Shown here one piece after another: positions 51,662 through 60,089 of a stretch of 64,000 bases of DNA. Made by a program: the position numbers and the translations under genes. The stretch's first letter is position 1. Every line of letters begins with the position of its first letter. The notes beneath the pieces were generated by a model. That model searched no databases. It worked only from the letters and a program-made list of their open reading frames with translations, and had not been told where the DNA came from. Origin of the DNA: Nodosilinea nodulosa PCC 7104 (lineage in GTDB: Bacteria; Cyanobacteriota; Cyanobacteriia; Phormidesmidales; Phormidesmidaceae). The DNA lies in the NCBI RefSeq assembly GCF_000309385.1, contig NZ_JH976538.1:70709-134708 (forward strand), written 5' to 3'.

Positions 51662-52642
51662 TCATGCCAGTATTTCGTCACTTAATTGCTGAACCTTCTG
51701 GAGAGCTTCCAGCAGTGCCGTTTGCTTCTCGGTAGGTAGCTCCTCAAAGTTTATCTTTCGGAGCCGCTTTCCTAGTGCTTGGTAAGTCTCTCTCCATTTA
51801 GGTATTGGGCTAGAGGATCTAGGCTTTTCACGGTTGACTGCCACTTCATTGGAAACTGTCTTAACCGCTTCTTTGATCTCTAAAACGGTCATCTCCTCGG
51901 CGATCGCTGTTTCTAAAAGCTGTTTCCTCTTCTCGGAGCCCTGGATCTTACCGATCTCAATCGCGATGTTGGGTGAGACCGCCTCGTTCGTAACGGCTTC
52001 CTTTAGTTCCTCTGATAGAGAAAGCAGAGGAATTCTAGAGGCAGAAAAAGACGCGATGGTTAGTGGGAGTTGGTTGCGCTCCCATACCTCTTCTATAGCA
52101 GCGACTTTTTCGCGATCAACTTTAGCGACTTTTCTTCTGATTTGTGAAAACAGCTTCGATAGCTCATCTACGCTAGGCCGATACTTAAAGACCTCTAGAA
52201 AGTGTTCCTGGACGATGGTGATAATGCCATTGGTATCATCCAGAGCATTTAACGGCCTAGAAGCAGCGTTGTGCTGATAGGAGAATTCTGCCAGCCTTAG
52301 GTCGCTTTCTATCTGCTGTACCTCTACAGCGATAGTGGACTTGCCCATGCGCAGCAATGCTTCTGCGGTAGTATGTCCGCCCACAAACTCATAGTCGTAA
52401 TCTGGATCATCGGATACCTCGATGACGGGGACGGAACCCGTAAAGCCATGCTCAGTAAAAGAGGCAACAAGCTGCTGAACATGGTCCTCTGTCGTATGGC
52501 TACGAGGCTGCATCCGCCCTTTTCTAATTCTGGCAATGCGAACCTCACGCCTGGAATTCCCCTCAGTAGAGGGTTGCTGCATCGTATCGGCTACCGATGC
52601 AATCTTTGCGTTGTTCCACCCGGATTTAGAAAATTTAGCCAT
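51662..52642 (-). CDS. parB: ParB/RepB-type partition protein
   Basis: 326 residues; GGAGG lies six bases before the ATG. The ParB N-terminal domain is seen in ARIRKGRMQPRSHTTEDHVQ (binding-site region), YEFVGGHTTAEALLRMG (in place of the usual GERRYRA box) and FSYQHNAASRPLNALDDTNG; helices with an HTH follow at about 160-215. The C-terminal part after EVAVNREKPRSSSP is a putative dimerisation helix. ParB proteins bind centromere-like parS sites and work with ParA to segregate plasmids or chromosomes. The start overlaps the end of parA by eight bases. The altered box hints at a plasmid-type variant. Confidence 0.83.
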   Translation of the reverse strand: MAKFSKSGWNNAKIASVADTMQQPSTEGNSRREVRIARIRKGRMQPRSHTTEDHVQQLVASFTEHGFTGSVPVIEVSDDPDYDYEFVGGHTTAEALLRMGKSTIAVEVQQIESDLRLAEFSYQHNAASRPLNALDDTNGIITIVQEHFLEVFKYRPSVDELSKLFSQIRRKVAKVDREKVAAIEEVWERNQLPLTIASFSASRIPLLSLSEELKEAVTNEAVSPNIAIEIGKIQGSEKRKQLLETAIAEEMTVLEIKEAVKTVSNEVAVNREKPRSSSPIPKWRETYQALGKRLRKINFEELPTEKQTALLEALQKVQQLSDEILA

Positions 52643-53312
52643 TTGGCTCCTCCTTCATCTGCTCAATAATTTCCCAAACTTCTTTGCCGACACCCATGCA
52701 GTCATTCCAGGCGACACCTGCATTTCTGTCTCGCTTTCCATTCTCTGCACGGGCATCGCGCACAAGCACACCCTGGTCTGCTGCCTTCTGAAACGCGTTA
52801 AATAACCGAATCTGCCCATCAAGCAAAGGCACGTTCATGCTCCTCAAGTACTCTCTAGCTGCTACAGCGTCCTTAGTTCGAGAGTCCACAAGCGTCAGCA
52901 GAAAGGTATAGGGAGTAGTAACTCCTAGGGCTCTCAAGTCGGCAAGAAAAAGAGGAAGTGTATCTATGCTGAGGGATTGTGCTGGGGTTGGAATAATCAA
53001 TAAATCTGAATCACCGATGATTTCCCGCAGGTCGTCTCTAGAAGGCCTGGCCTGAGTGTCAACAATGATATGGGTGGCTCGGTTTCCAGCCTGGAACCAC
53101 TTTGCCTGAGTTGCAAGAGTGACCACCTTGAAGGGCAAGCTGTCTGTCTCGTTCTTGCTAGCCCAACCGAGAACAGAACGATTTTCATCTCCATCAATGA
53201 CAAGAACCTGCCCTTCTGAGTCGTCTAGGAAAGACAGCACTGCTGCCAAATGGAAGGCTAGAGTGCTCTTGCCTACCCCTCCCTTATGGGAGGCAATTGT
53301 AATGACTGCCAT
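52635..53312 (-). CDS. parA: ParA-family partition ATPase
   Basis: 225 residues. ITIASHKGGVGKSTLAFHLA is the deviant Walker A motif of ParA/MinD ATPases (Lys11 and Lys16); VLVIDGDENRSVLGWA and HIIVDTQARPSRDDL are the following conserved strands, the latter corresponding to Walker B. The length is that of the short ParA type without an HTH, in which ParB usually regulates transcription. It is the first gene of parAB; its stop overlaps the parB start. A 34-bp perfect palindrome sits 82 bases upstream of its start. Confidence 0.9.
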   Translation of the reverse strand: MAVITIASHKGGVGKSTLAFHLAAVLSFLDDSEGQVLVIDGDENRSVLGWASKNETDSLPFKVVTLATQAKWFQAGNRATHIIVDTQARPSRDDLREIIGDSDLLIIPTPAQSLSIDTLPLFLADLRALGVTTPYTFLLTLVDSRTKDAVAAREYLRSMNVPLLDGQIRLFNAFQKAADQGVLVRDARAENGKRDRNAGVAWNDCMGVGKEVWEIIEQMKEEPNG

Positions 53313-53703
53313 ACAGAACGCAGTGATATGAGCTGCACTAAAGGATAAGTTGGCTTCGAATGCATCTAATGTATCGATGATTTATGAATTTGAACCAAAA
53401 TCAGAAAAACGTTTTTCTGATTTTGGTGGTCTCTGGCTGACTAATGAGCGCACCCTGCGCTACCCACAGGCCAGGCCAAGCGGTAGTAAATCGCCAAGGT
53501 GGCTGAAGCCATAGCCCTCCTTGCAGCGCCCGCGACAGGATTGTTTAAGCTGAAGCCGCCTGGGGCGAAGGGAACTCATGGAAACCGCTGAACCTCCCCG
53601 CTAGCAAGGGTTTCAGTGTGTATGAAATTTGCCCAGCAGGTTATCTCTCAGCCACTAGATCTCAAATCGGCCTGCAAGTTTTCTCAAAACCAGGCTATTT
53701 CTT
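53313..53703. other. parA upstream region / radC upstream region
   Basis: About 390 bases between the divergent parA and radC-like genes. It holds the 34-bp palindrome at 53394-53427. The remainder (53428-53703) is not coding in any way I can support. Confidence 0.5.
53394..53427. promoter_or_regulatory. 34-bp perfect palindrome upstream of parA
   Basis: ACCAAAATCAGAAAAAC followed at once by its exact inverse GTTTTTCTGATTTTGGT, with no loop. Position: 82 bases before the parA start. A loop-less perfect palindrome of this length next to parAB is a good candidate for a ParB or regulator binding site. As it also has A- and T-runs, it could act as a bidirectional terminator in RNA form. Confidence 0.7.
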
Positions 53704-54474
53704 TTGGAGCCAATTGTGATCCTAATCTGGTCTCCGCCAAGAGGCAAGGTTCTTTTTGCTTACGCCCTGAATAGCCGAACTCTATTGAGCAACGCTATGA
53801 ACTCTGTAAAACACGTTGTTGCCCCACGCTATCCAGCCACGCAAGAGACTACAACCTTCTCTACTTTGATTGGTGAGATTTTAAGCTGCCCCAAGGCTGG
53901 AGAGCAGGCGATCGCTACGTTACTGTCCCCCGAGGAGAAGGCGACGCCTCAGAATATCCAAGCCCGTTTGCGAATGGCTATCCAGTCTGGATGCATGCCT
54001 AGTTTGACGGCGAAACGCCTCCATAAGCTACAAGCCGCCTTAGAACTGGGGCGGCAGCTTTATCTGGAGGAACTTCAGATCGGAGACGTTTTGGATACTC
54101 CTGAACGAGCCGCCAACGCCTTTCAGTACATCGCTTGGGAACCCGTCGAGAAATTTGCTGTAGCGTCCTTGGACGTAAGGCATCGGTTGCTCTCTTGTCG
54201 CACTATCTCCTCGGGGACGGTAACTGAGACTCTAGCAAACCCGAGAGACATTTTCTCCGCCGTGCTGCAAGCATGTGGAACGCGCTGTATCGTAGCCCAT
54301 AACCATCCCTCCGGTAGCGTCGAACCTAGCCCAGAAGACTTGGCGCTCACCCGTCAGCTTTTGGATGCCAGCAAAGTAATAGGGATTCCAGTTCTAGATC
54401 ACCTGATTGTCTCCCAAGGAAAAGTCATATCCCTACGATCAACCACCTCGATATGGATGGGCTATGTCCCTTAG
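53704..54474 (+). CDS. RadC/JAB-domain protein
   Basis: 256 residues if read from the ATG-like codon at 53704; the next Met at 53797 is an equally reasonable start, as neither has a ribosome binding site. The N-terminal helical region (LIGEILSCPKAGEQAIATLL) corresponds to the HhH-like part of RadC. The JAB metalloprotease domain has the zinc site in VAHNHPSGSVEPSPEDLALT (His-x-His and Asp) with the upstream Glu in VEKFAVASLDVRHRLL. RadC-like proteins are common on plasmids and integrative elements; their biochemical role remains unclear despite the name. A good terminator follows the stop. Near parAB this fits a plasmid-derived segment. Confidence 0.85.
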   Translation: MEPIVILIWSPPRGKVLFAYALNSRTLLSNAMNSVKHVVAPRYPATQETTTFSTLIGEILSCPKAGEQAIATLLSPEEKATPQNIQARLRMAIQSGCMPSLTAKRLHKLQAALELGRQLYLEELQIGDVLDTPERAANAFQYIAWEPVEKFAVASLDVRHRLLSCRTISSGTVTETLANPRDIFSAVLQACGTRCIVAHNHPSGSVEPSPEDLALTRQLLDASKVIGIPVLDHLIVSQGKVISLRSTTSIWMGYVP

Positions 54475-54486
54475 GATTTCCTACTA

Positions 54487-54515
54487 CCCCTGAGAAGCTC
54501 TCAGGGGCATTTTTT
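54487..54515 (+). terminator. Rho-independent terminator of radC-like gene
   Basis: CCCCTGAGA / TCTCAGGGG stem with a three-base loop at 54487-54507, followed by CATTTTTT. It starts 12 bases after the stop codon, a textbook intrinsic terminator. Confidence 0.9.
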
Positions 54516-54829
54516 GGAGCAAGAACAACATGCAGGTGTTTAAATTCTATGCCGCCAGAGATGAGAGGAGCTTGTCTAGTGGTTTTTTTATAGGCCGATC
54601 AATTGTTAGGGAATAGATGGTGCGATTAAATTCGTGCACTTTCCCTAACAATTCTCGACGCCAGCAGAATGCTTTCGCCCAGTGGGCTTGAAGGAATTGG
54701 ACTACGAGATCTACCTGCTAAGACTTAATCGCGTACTCTATCTTTTCTGAGCGCGCTAAACGCTAGGAGATATGCCGAAACAGCGATTAAAGGCTCGATT
54801 ACATACTCTAAAGTCGGGCTATATAAACC
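54516..54829. other. Intergenic region with the second inverted-repeat site
   Basis: About 310 bases between the radC-like terminator and the regulator gene. Apart from the inverted-repeat site at 54601-54653 nothing is assigned; a promoter for the regulator must lie here but no clear -35/-10 pair can be named. Confidence 0.5.
54601..54653. promoter_or_regulatory. Inverted-repeat site TGTTAGGGAA / TTCCCTAACA, copy 2
   Basis: AATTGTTAGGGAA at 54601-54613 and its exact inverse TTCCCTAACAATT at 54641-54653, separated by 27 bases. Same ten-base core as the site at 51530-51579, 3.1 kb away. Located between the radC-like and the regulator genes. Confidence 0.6.
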
Positions 54830-57010
54830 GTGGTACGATCGCTTCAGCATTGCCTTAACGGCTTAGTACCTGTGTCAGACAACCTTCATGTCAGGCTACT
54901 GGGAGAGTTTTACCTGGCTGCTGATGGGGTACCCATTCAGGGAGCAAATTCCGAGCGACTGCAAGCGCTGCTGGCCTTTATGCTGCTGCACCAGGACGCG
55001 CCCCAATTTCGGCAGCAGATAGCCGTTTACCTCTGGCCCGATGCGACGGACGCCGATGCCAAAGCCAATTTGCGGCGACGACTGCATGAGTTAAAGCAGG
55101 CAATTCCCGGGATTGATCGCTGGCTCCGCATTGACGCAAAAACCATCCAGTGGGTCACAACAGAGGATTTTCAGTGTGATGTCGTAACGTTTAATCGCGC
55201 CATTGCCCAGGCTGATACCGCTTCCCCCATCGTCCAAACTGAGGTGCTAAAGCAGGCTGCGGCGCTCTACCGGGGAGACTTGCTGCCCAGTTGTTATGAC
55301 GACTGGATCGTGCCCTATCGGGAGCAACTACGCCAACAGGCGATCGCCGCTTTAGATACCCTCATTACTCTCCTGACTTCCCAGGATAATGCCCGGTCTG
55401 CTGTCGGCTATGCCCAGCAGCTACAGCGACTCGACCCATTGTATGAGCCTGCCTATGCTCACCTGATGCGGCTTCATGCTCAGATGGGCGATCGCGCCAG
55501 TGCCCTGCGCATCTATTACCAGTGCATGACGACGCTGCAAGCAGAACTGGGGGTCAGTCCGAGCTCCGATATCTCTAAGCTCTATGAACAACTGCTCCTG
55601 CTGGATGAGGCTCCGGGCAATACACTCGGCGATTCGTTGAACCCTATCGCCATAGCCCCCTGCACTGTGCCCCAAGCTGGTAAACCAGAGGGCAGCGAAA
55701 GTGCTGTCGACAGGATGAATTACCTGGCCAGTACGGCCGCTTGTTTGGTGGAAGTGGGGCGCGATATGGCTCGGGCCGAGGCGTTGCTATTAGAGGCGCA
55801 ATCCATTCGCGATCGCATGGGCGTCTCTTCGATTGAAATTCCCTTTGGGCTGGGGTGCGTGCGCCGTTTTCAGGGCCATACCGATCAGGCCAAAGACCTG
55901 CTGCGTCAGGGCTGGCATCTGGCTCAGATTGCTCAGCATCACTGGTACGAATTTGCCAGCCTGATAAATCTGGTCATGCTGGAGCTAGAAACCGGCAACC
56001 CACTGGCCGCAAGGCTCTACTGTACCGAATTGCTGCATGCCGCCGCGCAGACGAAGGAGGAAAGTGAAACGGCCCATGCCGCTGCCCTCAATGCGGTAGC
56101 ACAATATCTATTGCAGGAAAAGCAGGCGGCTGAAAATCTGGACCAAGCCTGTCAGGAGCTTCAGCGCATCGATTCGCTGCGCATGCTGGCCTATGTGCAG
56201 ACCATTGCCGCTCAGTGGGATCTGACCCAGGAGGATTGGACACAGGCGCTCGATCGAGCGGAGATGGCTCTGGCCTTAGCTCAACGCGTCAAGCACCCCA
56301 GCGCGATCGCCCTGGCTTGGGCTGTCATCATTGAGTCCAGCCACCAGATGGGTCATATCGAGCAGTCTCAGCAAAGGTTTGTGAAACTGCAGCAGCAGCT
56401 TCAGGATTATGCCCTGAGCGCGTTGGCTCAACAGCGTCTCAGCGAGGTAGAAGCACTCCTCCAGCCGTCATCAAAAGTGACTATTTTAGTCCGCACCTTC
56501 TCTCCTAATCTGCCCCAGTCCCTGACCCATGACGACTGGATGCAGCACAATCAATCGCTATACGATTGTCTGTCCGCTCGGGGTGTCCGCTGGCTCTACT
56601 CCTATGTGTCGATGCAGACCAATCGCACCGTTTGCCTGTTCCAGACTCCTGATCCAGAAATCGTGACAGCCGCTTGCCACGATCTGCAAATGCCGTTTCA
56701 GCAGGTGTGGCAAACCGAGCTCTGGCAAGATCTTGATCCCGCGACGTTTGCCTTAGGGCATCCCCTGATCGTCGTTGAGTGCGATTTCGACCCGCCCCTG
56801 ACCCTCCAAAAGTATGAAGCGGGTCGAGAGTATAAAGAAGGATGTTACCGAGAATTTGACGTTCAGCATCTGGTGTCAATGCCAAACCCAGATTGCACTC
56901 GCTTTGTCTGTGTGTTTGCAGCGACCACGGCGGAGGATGTGCGATCGCTCTACCGCAAAATCAATCAGCCCGTTGACCAACTGTGGAAAGCTACTGTCGT
57001 TCAAGGATAG
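54830..57010 (+). CDS. BTAD-domain (SARP/AfsR-like) regulator with C-terminal DUF4242-like repeats
   Basis: 726 residues from a GTG; no clear ribosome binding site. An OmpR-like winged helix is expected at 18-110 (LHVRLLGEFYLAADGVPIQG, then ANLRRRLHELKQAIPG), followed by the bacterial transcriptional activation domain at 115-260 (ALYRGDLLPSCYDDWIVPYR, AYAHLMRLHAQMGDRASALR, YYQCMTTLQAELGVSPS). Residues 290-530 are TPR-like helices. The last 180 residues contain two related units, YSYVSMQTNRTVCLFQTPDP and DCTRFVCVFAATTAEDVRSL, that look like DUF4242 domains. The next gene is a free-standing DUF4242 protein, so the regulator and its product share a domain. Inferred: an activator whose C-terminus senses the same ligand. 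Confidence 0.78.
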   Translation: MVRSLQHCLNGLVPVSDNLHVRLLGEFYLAADGVPIQGANSERLQALLAFMLLHQDAPQFRQQIAVYLWPDATDADAKANLRRRLHELKQAIPGIDRWLRIDAKTIQWVTTEDFQCDVVTFNRAIAQADTASPIVQTEVLKQAAALYRGDLLPSCYDDWIVPYREQLRQQAIAALDTLITLLTSQDNARSAVGYAQQLQRLDPLYEPAYAHLMRLHAQMGDRASALRIYYQCMTTLQAELGVSPSSDISKLYEQLLLLDEAPGNTLGDSLNPIAIAPCTVPQAGKPEGSESAVDRMNYLASTAACLVEVGRDMARAEALLLEAQSIRDRMGVSSIEIPFGLGCVRRFQGHTDQAKDLLRQGWHLAQIAQHHWYEFASLINLVMLELETGNPLAARLYCTELLHAAAQTKEESETAHAAALNAVAQYLLQEKQAAENLDQACQELQRIDSLRMLAYVQTIAAQWDLTQEDWTQALDRAEMALALAQRVKHPSAIALAWAVIIESSHQMGHIEQSQQRFVKLQQQLQDYALSALAQQRLSEVEALLQPSSKVTILVRTFSPNLPQSLTHDDWMQHNQSLYDCLSARGVRWLYSYVSMQTNRTVCLFQTPDPEIVTAACHDLQMPFQQVWQTELWQDLDPATFALGHPLIVVECDFDPPLTLQKYEAGREYKEGCYREFDVQHLVSMPNPDCTRFVCVFAATTAEDVRSLYRKINQPVDQLWKATVVQG

Positions 57011-57156
57011 TTTTCGGACGATTCCCGGACGATTTTAGGACAGGTCGTTGAATACTTTGATACCAGAACAAGAAAGGCTGTAGCAAACCTTGGGCTTACA
57101 GGCAGTCTTGTTTCATTGCTTCAACTCATTAACCTGAAAAAAGATAGGAAAATACC

Positions 57157-57462
57157 ATGCCTAAATACATCATTGAGCGGACCATTCCTGGAGCCGCCAC
57201 CCTGTCAAACGCGGATTTGCAAGCGATCGCTCAACGCTCCTGTAATGTTCTGGATCAACTAGGGCCAAAGATTCAATGGGTACAGAGTTACGTTGCAGGC
57301 GACAAGTTCTACTGCATCTATATCGCACCCAGCGAAGAGCTAATTCGAGAGCATGCTCGATGCGGAAATTTCCCCATTGATCTTATTTCACAAATCGCCA
57401 CGATTGTTGATCCAACTACGGCAGAAGTGGACAGCCGCATTCTTGCTGCTGCCAGCCTATAG
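57157..57462 (+). CDS. DUF4242 family protein
   Basis: 101 residues; AGGA lies upstream of the ATG. MPKYIIERTIPGAATLSNAD, WVQSYVAGDKFYCIYIAPSE and EELIREHARCGNFPID match the small ferredoxin-like-fold DUF4242 family (also called nickel-binding-like proteins), of unknown function. It follows the BTAD regulator by 146 bases and precedes the small monooxygenase-like gene by 78 bases, so these may be one regulated unit. Confidence 0.8.
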   Translation: MPKYIIERTIPGAATLSNADLQAIAQRSCNVLDQLGPKIQWVQSYVAGDKFYCIYIAPSEELIREHARCGNFPIDLISQIATIVDPTTAEVDSRILAAASL

Positions 57463-57540
57463 AAAACCGTTTCAGAACTGGGGTGGGGTCATCCTACCCC
57501 AGACTGAAAACCCTGCGTCAACTAACCCAGGAGCAAAGTA

Positions 57541-57849
57541 ATGGGCAAGTTTTTTGTCTACACCGAGGTACAGTTTTCGGTTCATTTTGATCAAGCTCCC
57601 TGGCGTGAACTCACGCCAACTTTGCGGGCGCAGCCCGGTCTTCGAAGCAAGACATGGCTGAGTGGCGTTCAAAACAACTCGCTGGGTGGCTTTTATGAGT
57701 TTGACTCGCTCGAAAATGCTCAAGCATTTGCTTACGACTACTTTCCAACAGCAGCCAGAGAAATTGGGGCGGCCTTTACAACCCGAATCTTTGATGGCAA
57801 TGTCACCGAAGCAGCAAGCCGTTGCTTGAACTCGCCTTATTACAACTGA
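57541..57849 (+). CDS. Small ABM/YdhR-like monooxygenase-fold protein
   Basis: 102 residues with AGGAG eight bases before the ATG. The sequence LRAQPGLRSKTWLSGVQNNS LGGFYEFDSLENAQAFAYDY has the pattern of dimeric alpha-beta-barrel proteins such as YdhR and antibiotic-biosynthesis monooxygenases: a 'PG...W' turn, then a Tyr-containing strand and helix. No cofactor motif is needed in this family, so the reaction cannot be predicted. It lies downstream of the DUF4242 gene in the same direction. Confidence 0.72.
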   Translation: MGKFFVYTEVQFSVHFDQAPWRELTPTLRAQPGLRSKTWLSGVQNNSLGGFYEFDSLENAQAFAYDYFPTAAREIGAAFTTRIFDGNVTEAASRCLNSPYYN

Positions 57850-58179
57850 CTTCTCCTATAAAGGTGTCAAAAGCAACGGTAACGTTTTGAGAAATAGATG
57901 CGGTAGCATTCCTTCACTCTGCGAGAAACCGCAGACAAGTTTACTCATATTACCACCACCAGCAAAGCTCATAAAGCAGAACAAAAATGGCTCTTGAGAG
58001 TTTCGGCCAAAAACTGCGAAGCCTGAGTGGTTTTTCCAGGTTGAAACGTTGGTAGAGCCAAAGAAAGTGCATTCAGACCACTGCTGTGGAAGTGTTTCAA
58101 CGCATCACATCACAGTAGATTGCTCTGGATCAAATTCGCCTGCCTTGTAAGCTTTTTTCTCAGATTCAGGAGACAAAAA
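57850..58179. other. Intergenic region, nothing assigned
   Basis: About 330 bases between the monooxygenase-like gene and the mddA remnant. I see no gene, terminator or repeat. Confidence 0.4.
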
Positions 58180-58269
58180 ATGACGGCATAAACACTTCTA
58201 CATATCCAAAAAGAAAAGATTGTGCGACTGGCCGCATTTCTCCAAGGCTTGGTCTGCCATGCAATCTGA
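58180..58269 (+). pseudogene. 5' remnant of an mddA-like gene
   Basis: AGGAGA lies 7 bases before an ATG at 58180. The frame reads M-T-A-stop, then TLLHIQKEKIVRLAAFLQGL VCHAI and another stop at 58267-58269. This matches the first 30 residues of the intact gene at 60090 (TLSLTRKDKIARLAVFLYGL VCYAIF). Nothing of the rest of the gene is left; the RTX gene begins 60 bases further on, so it may have replaced the methyltransferase body. Confidence 0.7.
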
Positions 58270-58329
58270 TTCTGCAACGAATGAACCAACCAGTGAATAT
58301 CAAACAATACATCAACGGAGAAAACACAA

Positions 58330-59520
58330 ATGGCAACAATCTACGGCACAAACTACAACGATAACGGCACCTACAATGGTCCCTACTGGCCCTTCAACTA
58401 TAAATCTTGGCTATCGGGTACAAACAAGGATGATTGGATCGATGCGCGAGCCGGAAATGACATTGTCTATGGGCTTGCGGGTAATGACTACCTGGCTGGT
58501 GGGGAGGGTAATGACGTCCTCTACGGCGATGATGGCGGTACGCCCTTATATTCTGGCAATGACTTCCTCACGGGTGGCAATGGCAATGATAGCCTTTACG
58601 GGGGCAACGGTAATGACACCCTCTATGGGGATGCGGGTAATGACTTCCTCCAAGGTAATGCTGGCAATGACTACCTTGTGGGTGGGGATGGCTATGACAC
58701 CCTCTATGGGGATGCCGATAACGACATTCTTTACGGTAATAGTGGCGATGATTACCTAGATGGTGGCGCTGGCATCGACTACCTTGTGGGTGATGATGGC
58801 AACGATACCCTTTATGGGAATGCCGATAACGACACTCTTTACGGGAATGTTGGCGATGATTACCTGGATGGTGGCGCTGGCAATGACTACCTTTATGGCG
58901 GCGATGGTAACGACAGACTTTACGGCAACGCTGGCAATGACCATCTCTATGGCGATGTCGGCAATGACACTCTCTACGGTAACGTTGGCAATGATTACCT
59001 CTTTGGCGGCGATGGTAATGACCTCTTAGTAGGTGGCATCTCAACCGCAACCGGCCTCAATGACACTGCCCAGAAATATCTGGATGGCGGGTATGGAAAT
59101 GATACGTTGTATGGTGCAGATGGCAGTGATGCTCTGTACGGGTCTGTTGGCAGTGATTACCTTTACGGACTGAATGGTAACGACACCTTGGCTGGTTATG
59201 GCTACACGGCGAATGAATATGATGCACTTTTCGGTGGTGCAGGAGCTGACACTTTTGTTTTAGGCACATCCACGGATGTTCACTACACCAACTATGACAC
59301 TGTTTTTGATGGTTATCAGAGTGGACATGCTGTAATTGTAGATTTTAGTCTACAGCAGGGCGATAAAATCCAGTTAAAAGGCGCTTTTTCAGATTACACC
59401 CTCAGGAATGAACAATGGTCAGGGGGTGCAGCTTTTGACACTGCCATCTACTACAAGGGTGACATTATTGGTGTGGTAGCAGATACCTCCGTAGGACAAA
59501 CTGGCTTCACGTTCGTCTAA
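58330..59520 (+). CDS. RTX calcium-binding repeat protein
   Basis: 396 residues, GGAG ten bases before the ATG. After about 30 residues, nonapeptide repeats of form GGxGNDxLYGxxGND (e.g. GGNGNDSLYGGNGNDTLYG) run to about residue 270, making roughly two dozen turns of a calcium-binding beta-roll. The C-terminal 110 residues (GGAGADTFVLGTSTDVHYTN ... VIVDFSLQQGDKIQLKGAF) are the standard C-terminal module of cyanobacterial RTX proteins that directs type I secretion. No catalytic domain is fused, so it is likely an extracellular matrix or surface-layer protein. Related fragments are at 19714-20229 and 33242-33373. The repeats at DNA level are also strongly alike. Confidence 0.88.
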   Translation: MATIYGTNYNDNGTYNGPYWPFNYKSWLSGTNKDDWIDARAGNDIVYGLAGNDYLAGGEGNDVLYGDDGGTPLYSGNDFLTGGNGNDSLYGGNGNDTLYGDAGNDFLQGNAGNDYLVGGDGYDTLYGDADNDILYGNSGDDYLDGGAGIDYLVGDDGNDTLYGNADNDTLYGNVGDDYLDGGAGNDYLYGGDGNDRLYGNAGNDHLYGDVGNDTLYGNVGNDYLFGGDGNDLLVGGISTATGLNDTAQKYLDGGYGNDTLYGADGSDALYGSVGSDYLYGLNGNDTLAGYGYTANEYDALFGGAGADTFVLGTSTDVHYTNYDTVFDGYQSGHAVIVDFSLQQGDKIQLKGAFSDYTLRNEQWSGGAAFDTAIYYKGDIIGVVADTSVGQTGFTFV

Positions 59521-59562
59521 ATCCAGCGATCTGCGATGCTGCGTTTGTTGAGTTTAAGTTGA

Positions 59563-59880
59563 TTGCTTGAGCGTTGCTTAACGCGTTGCGATCGGTCTTA
59601 TCCAATCGCAGATCAGATTCGCGGCAACAGCTATCTGCACCTATTTGGGGCGGTGGAAGAGGCCATTGTGCCCTCTGTGCTCAACCAGGTCAAAACCACG
59701 GGCTTGAACGACATCATCGCCACGCAGGCGTTGCTCCACTTTGCGGAAGAGGAGAGTAAACACATTCGCCTATTTCGCCGCTTTGCCGAAGAGTTTGAGC
59801 TGGGTTTTAGCGGCCGCTGTGATGGCATTGGGCCGGTGCCAATAGCAGAGATACCCAATTCGCTTTATCTGGCCAATTGA
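59563..59880 (+). pseudogene. Ferritin-like diiron protein fragment
   Basis: 105 codons open from a TTG. IRGNSYLHLFGAVEEAIVPS and LLHFAEEESKHIRLFRRFAE show two helices with a Glu and an ExxxH-type pair, as in ferritin-like diiron proteins. No proper start codon is near and the C-terminus stops soon after (PIAEIPNSLYLAN), so only the first helical pair of a four-helix bundle is left. Family assignment is tentative. Confidence 0.45.
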
Positions 59881-59926
59881 GTGTATCCCAAATATGCAAA
59901 TTCATTGCTTTGCTGAATGACTTGTC

Positions 59927-60002
59927 TGTCATTCCCGTGCAGGCGGGAATCCACTTCAGATATCTGGCTCTCAAATAGATTTTCACTTCCGTAGGAATGA
60001 CA
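59927..60002 (+). repeat. 76-bp palindrome-ended dispersed repeat, copy 2
   Basis: TGTCATTCCCGTGCAGGCGG at the left and GTAGGAATGACA at the right. Same length and ends as the inverse copy at 20616-20691. The right end lies just ahead of, and partly overlaps, an in-frame upstream extension of the mddA-like gene. Confidence 0.65.
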
Positions 60003-60089
60003 GAGCATATTCACAAAAATGGGATGTTCTCATTCTTATCTCACTTGCGTTTAGCAAATTACCAATTACCCAAAATGGAGATAAACCCA

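Noticed and set aside
51530..54653. Integron attC-like sites
   Set aside because: The arms GTTAGGG and CCCTAAC are close to attC core motifs, but the end base does not fit GTTRRRY/RYYYAAC and no integron integrase is visible.
58560..59270. Minus-strand frames opposite the RTX repeats
   Set aside because: His/Arg-rich repetitive translations that only reflect the calcium-binding repeat on the plus strand.
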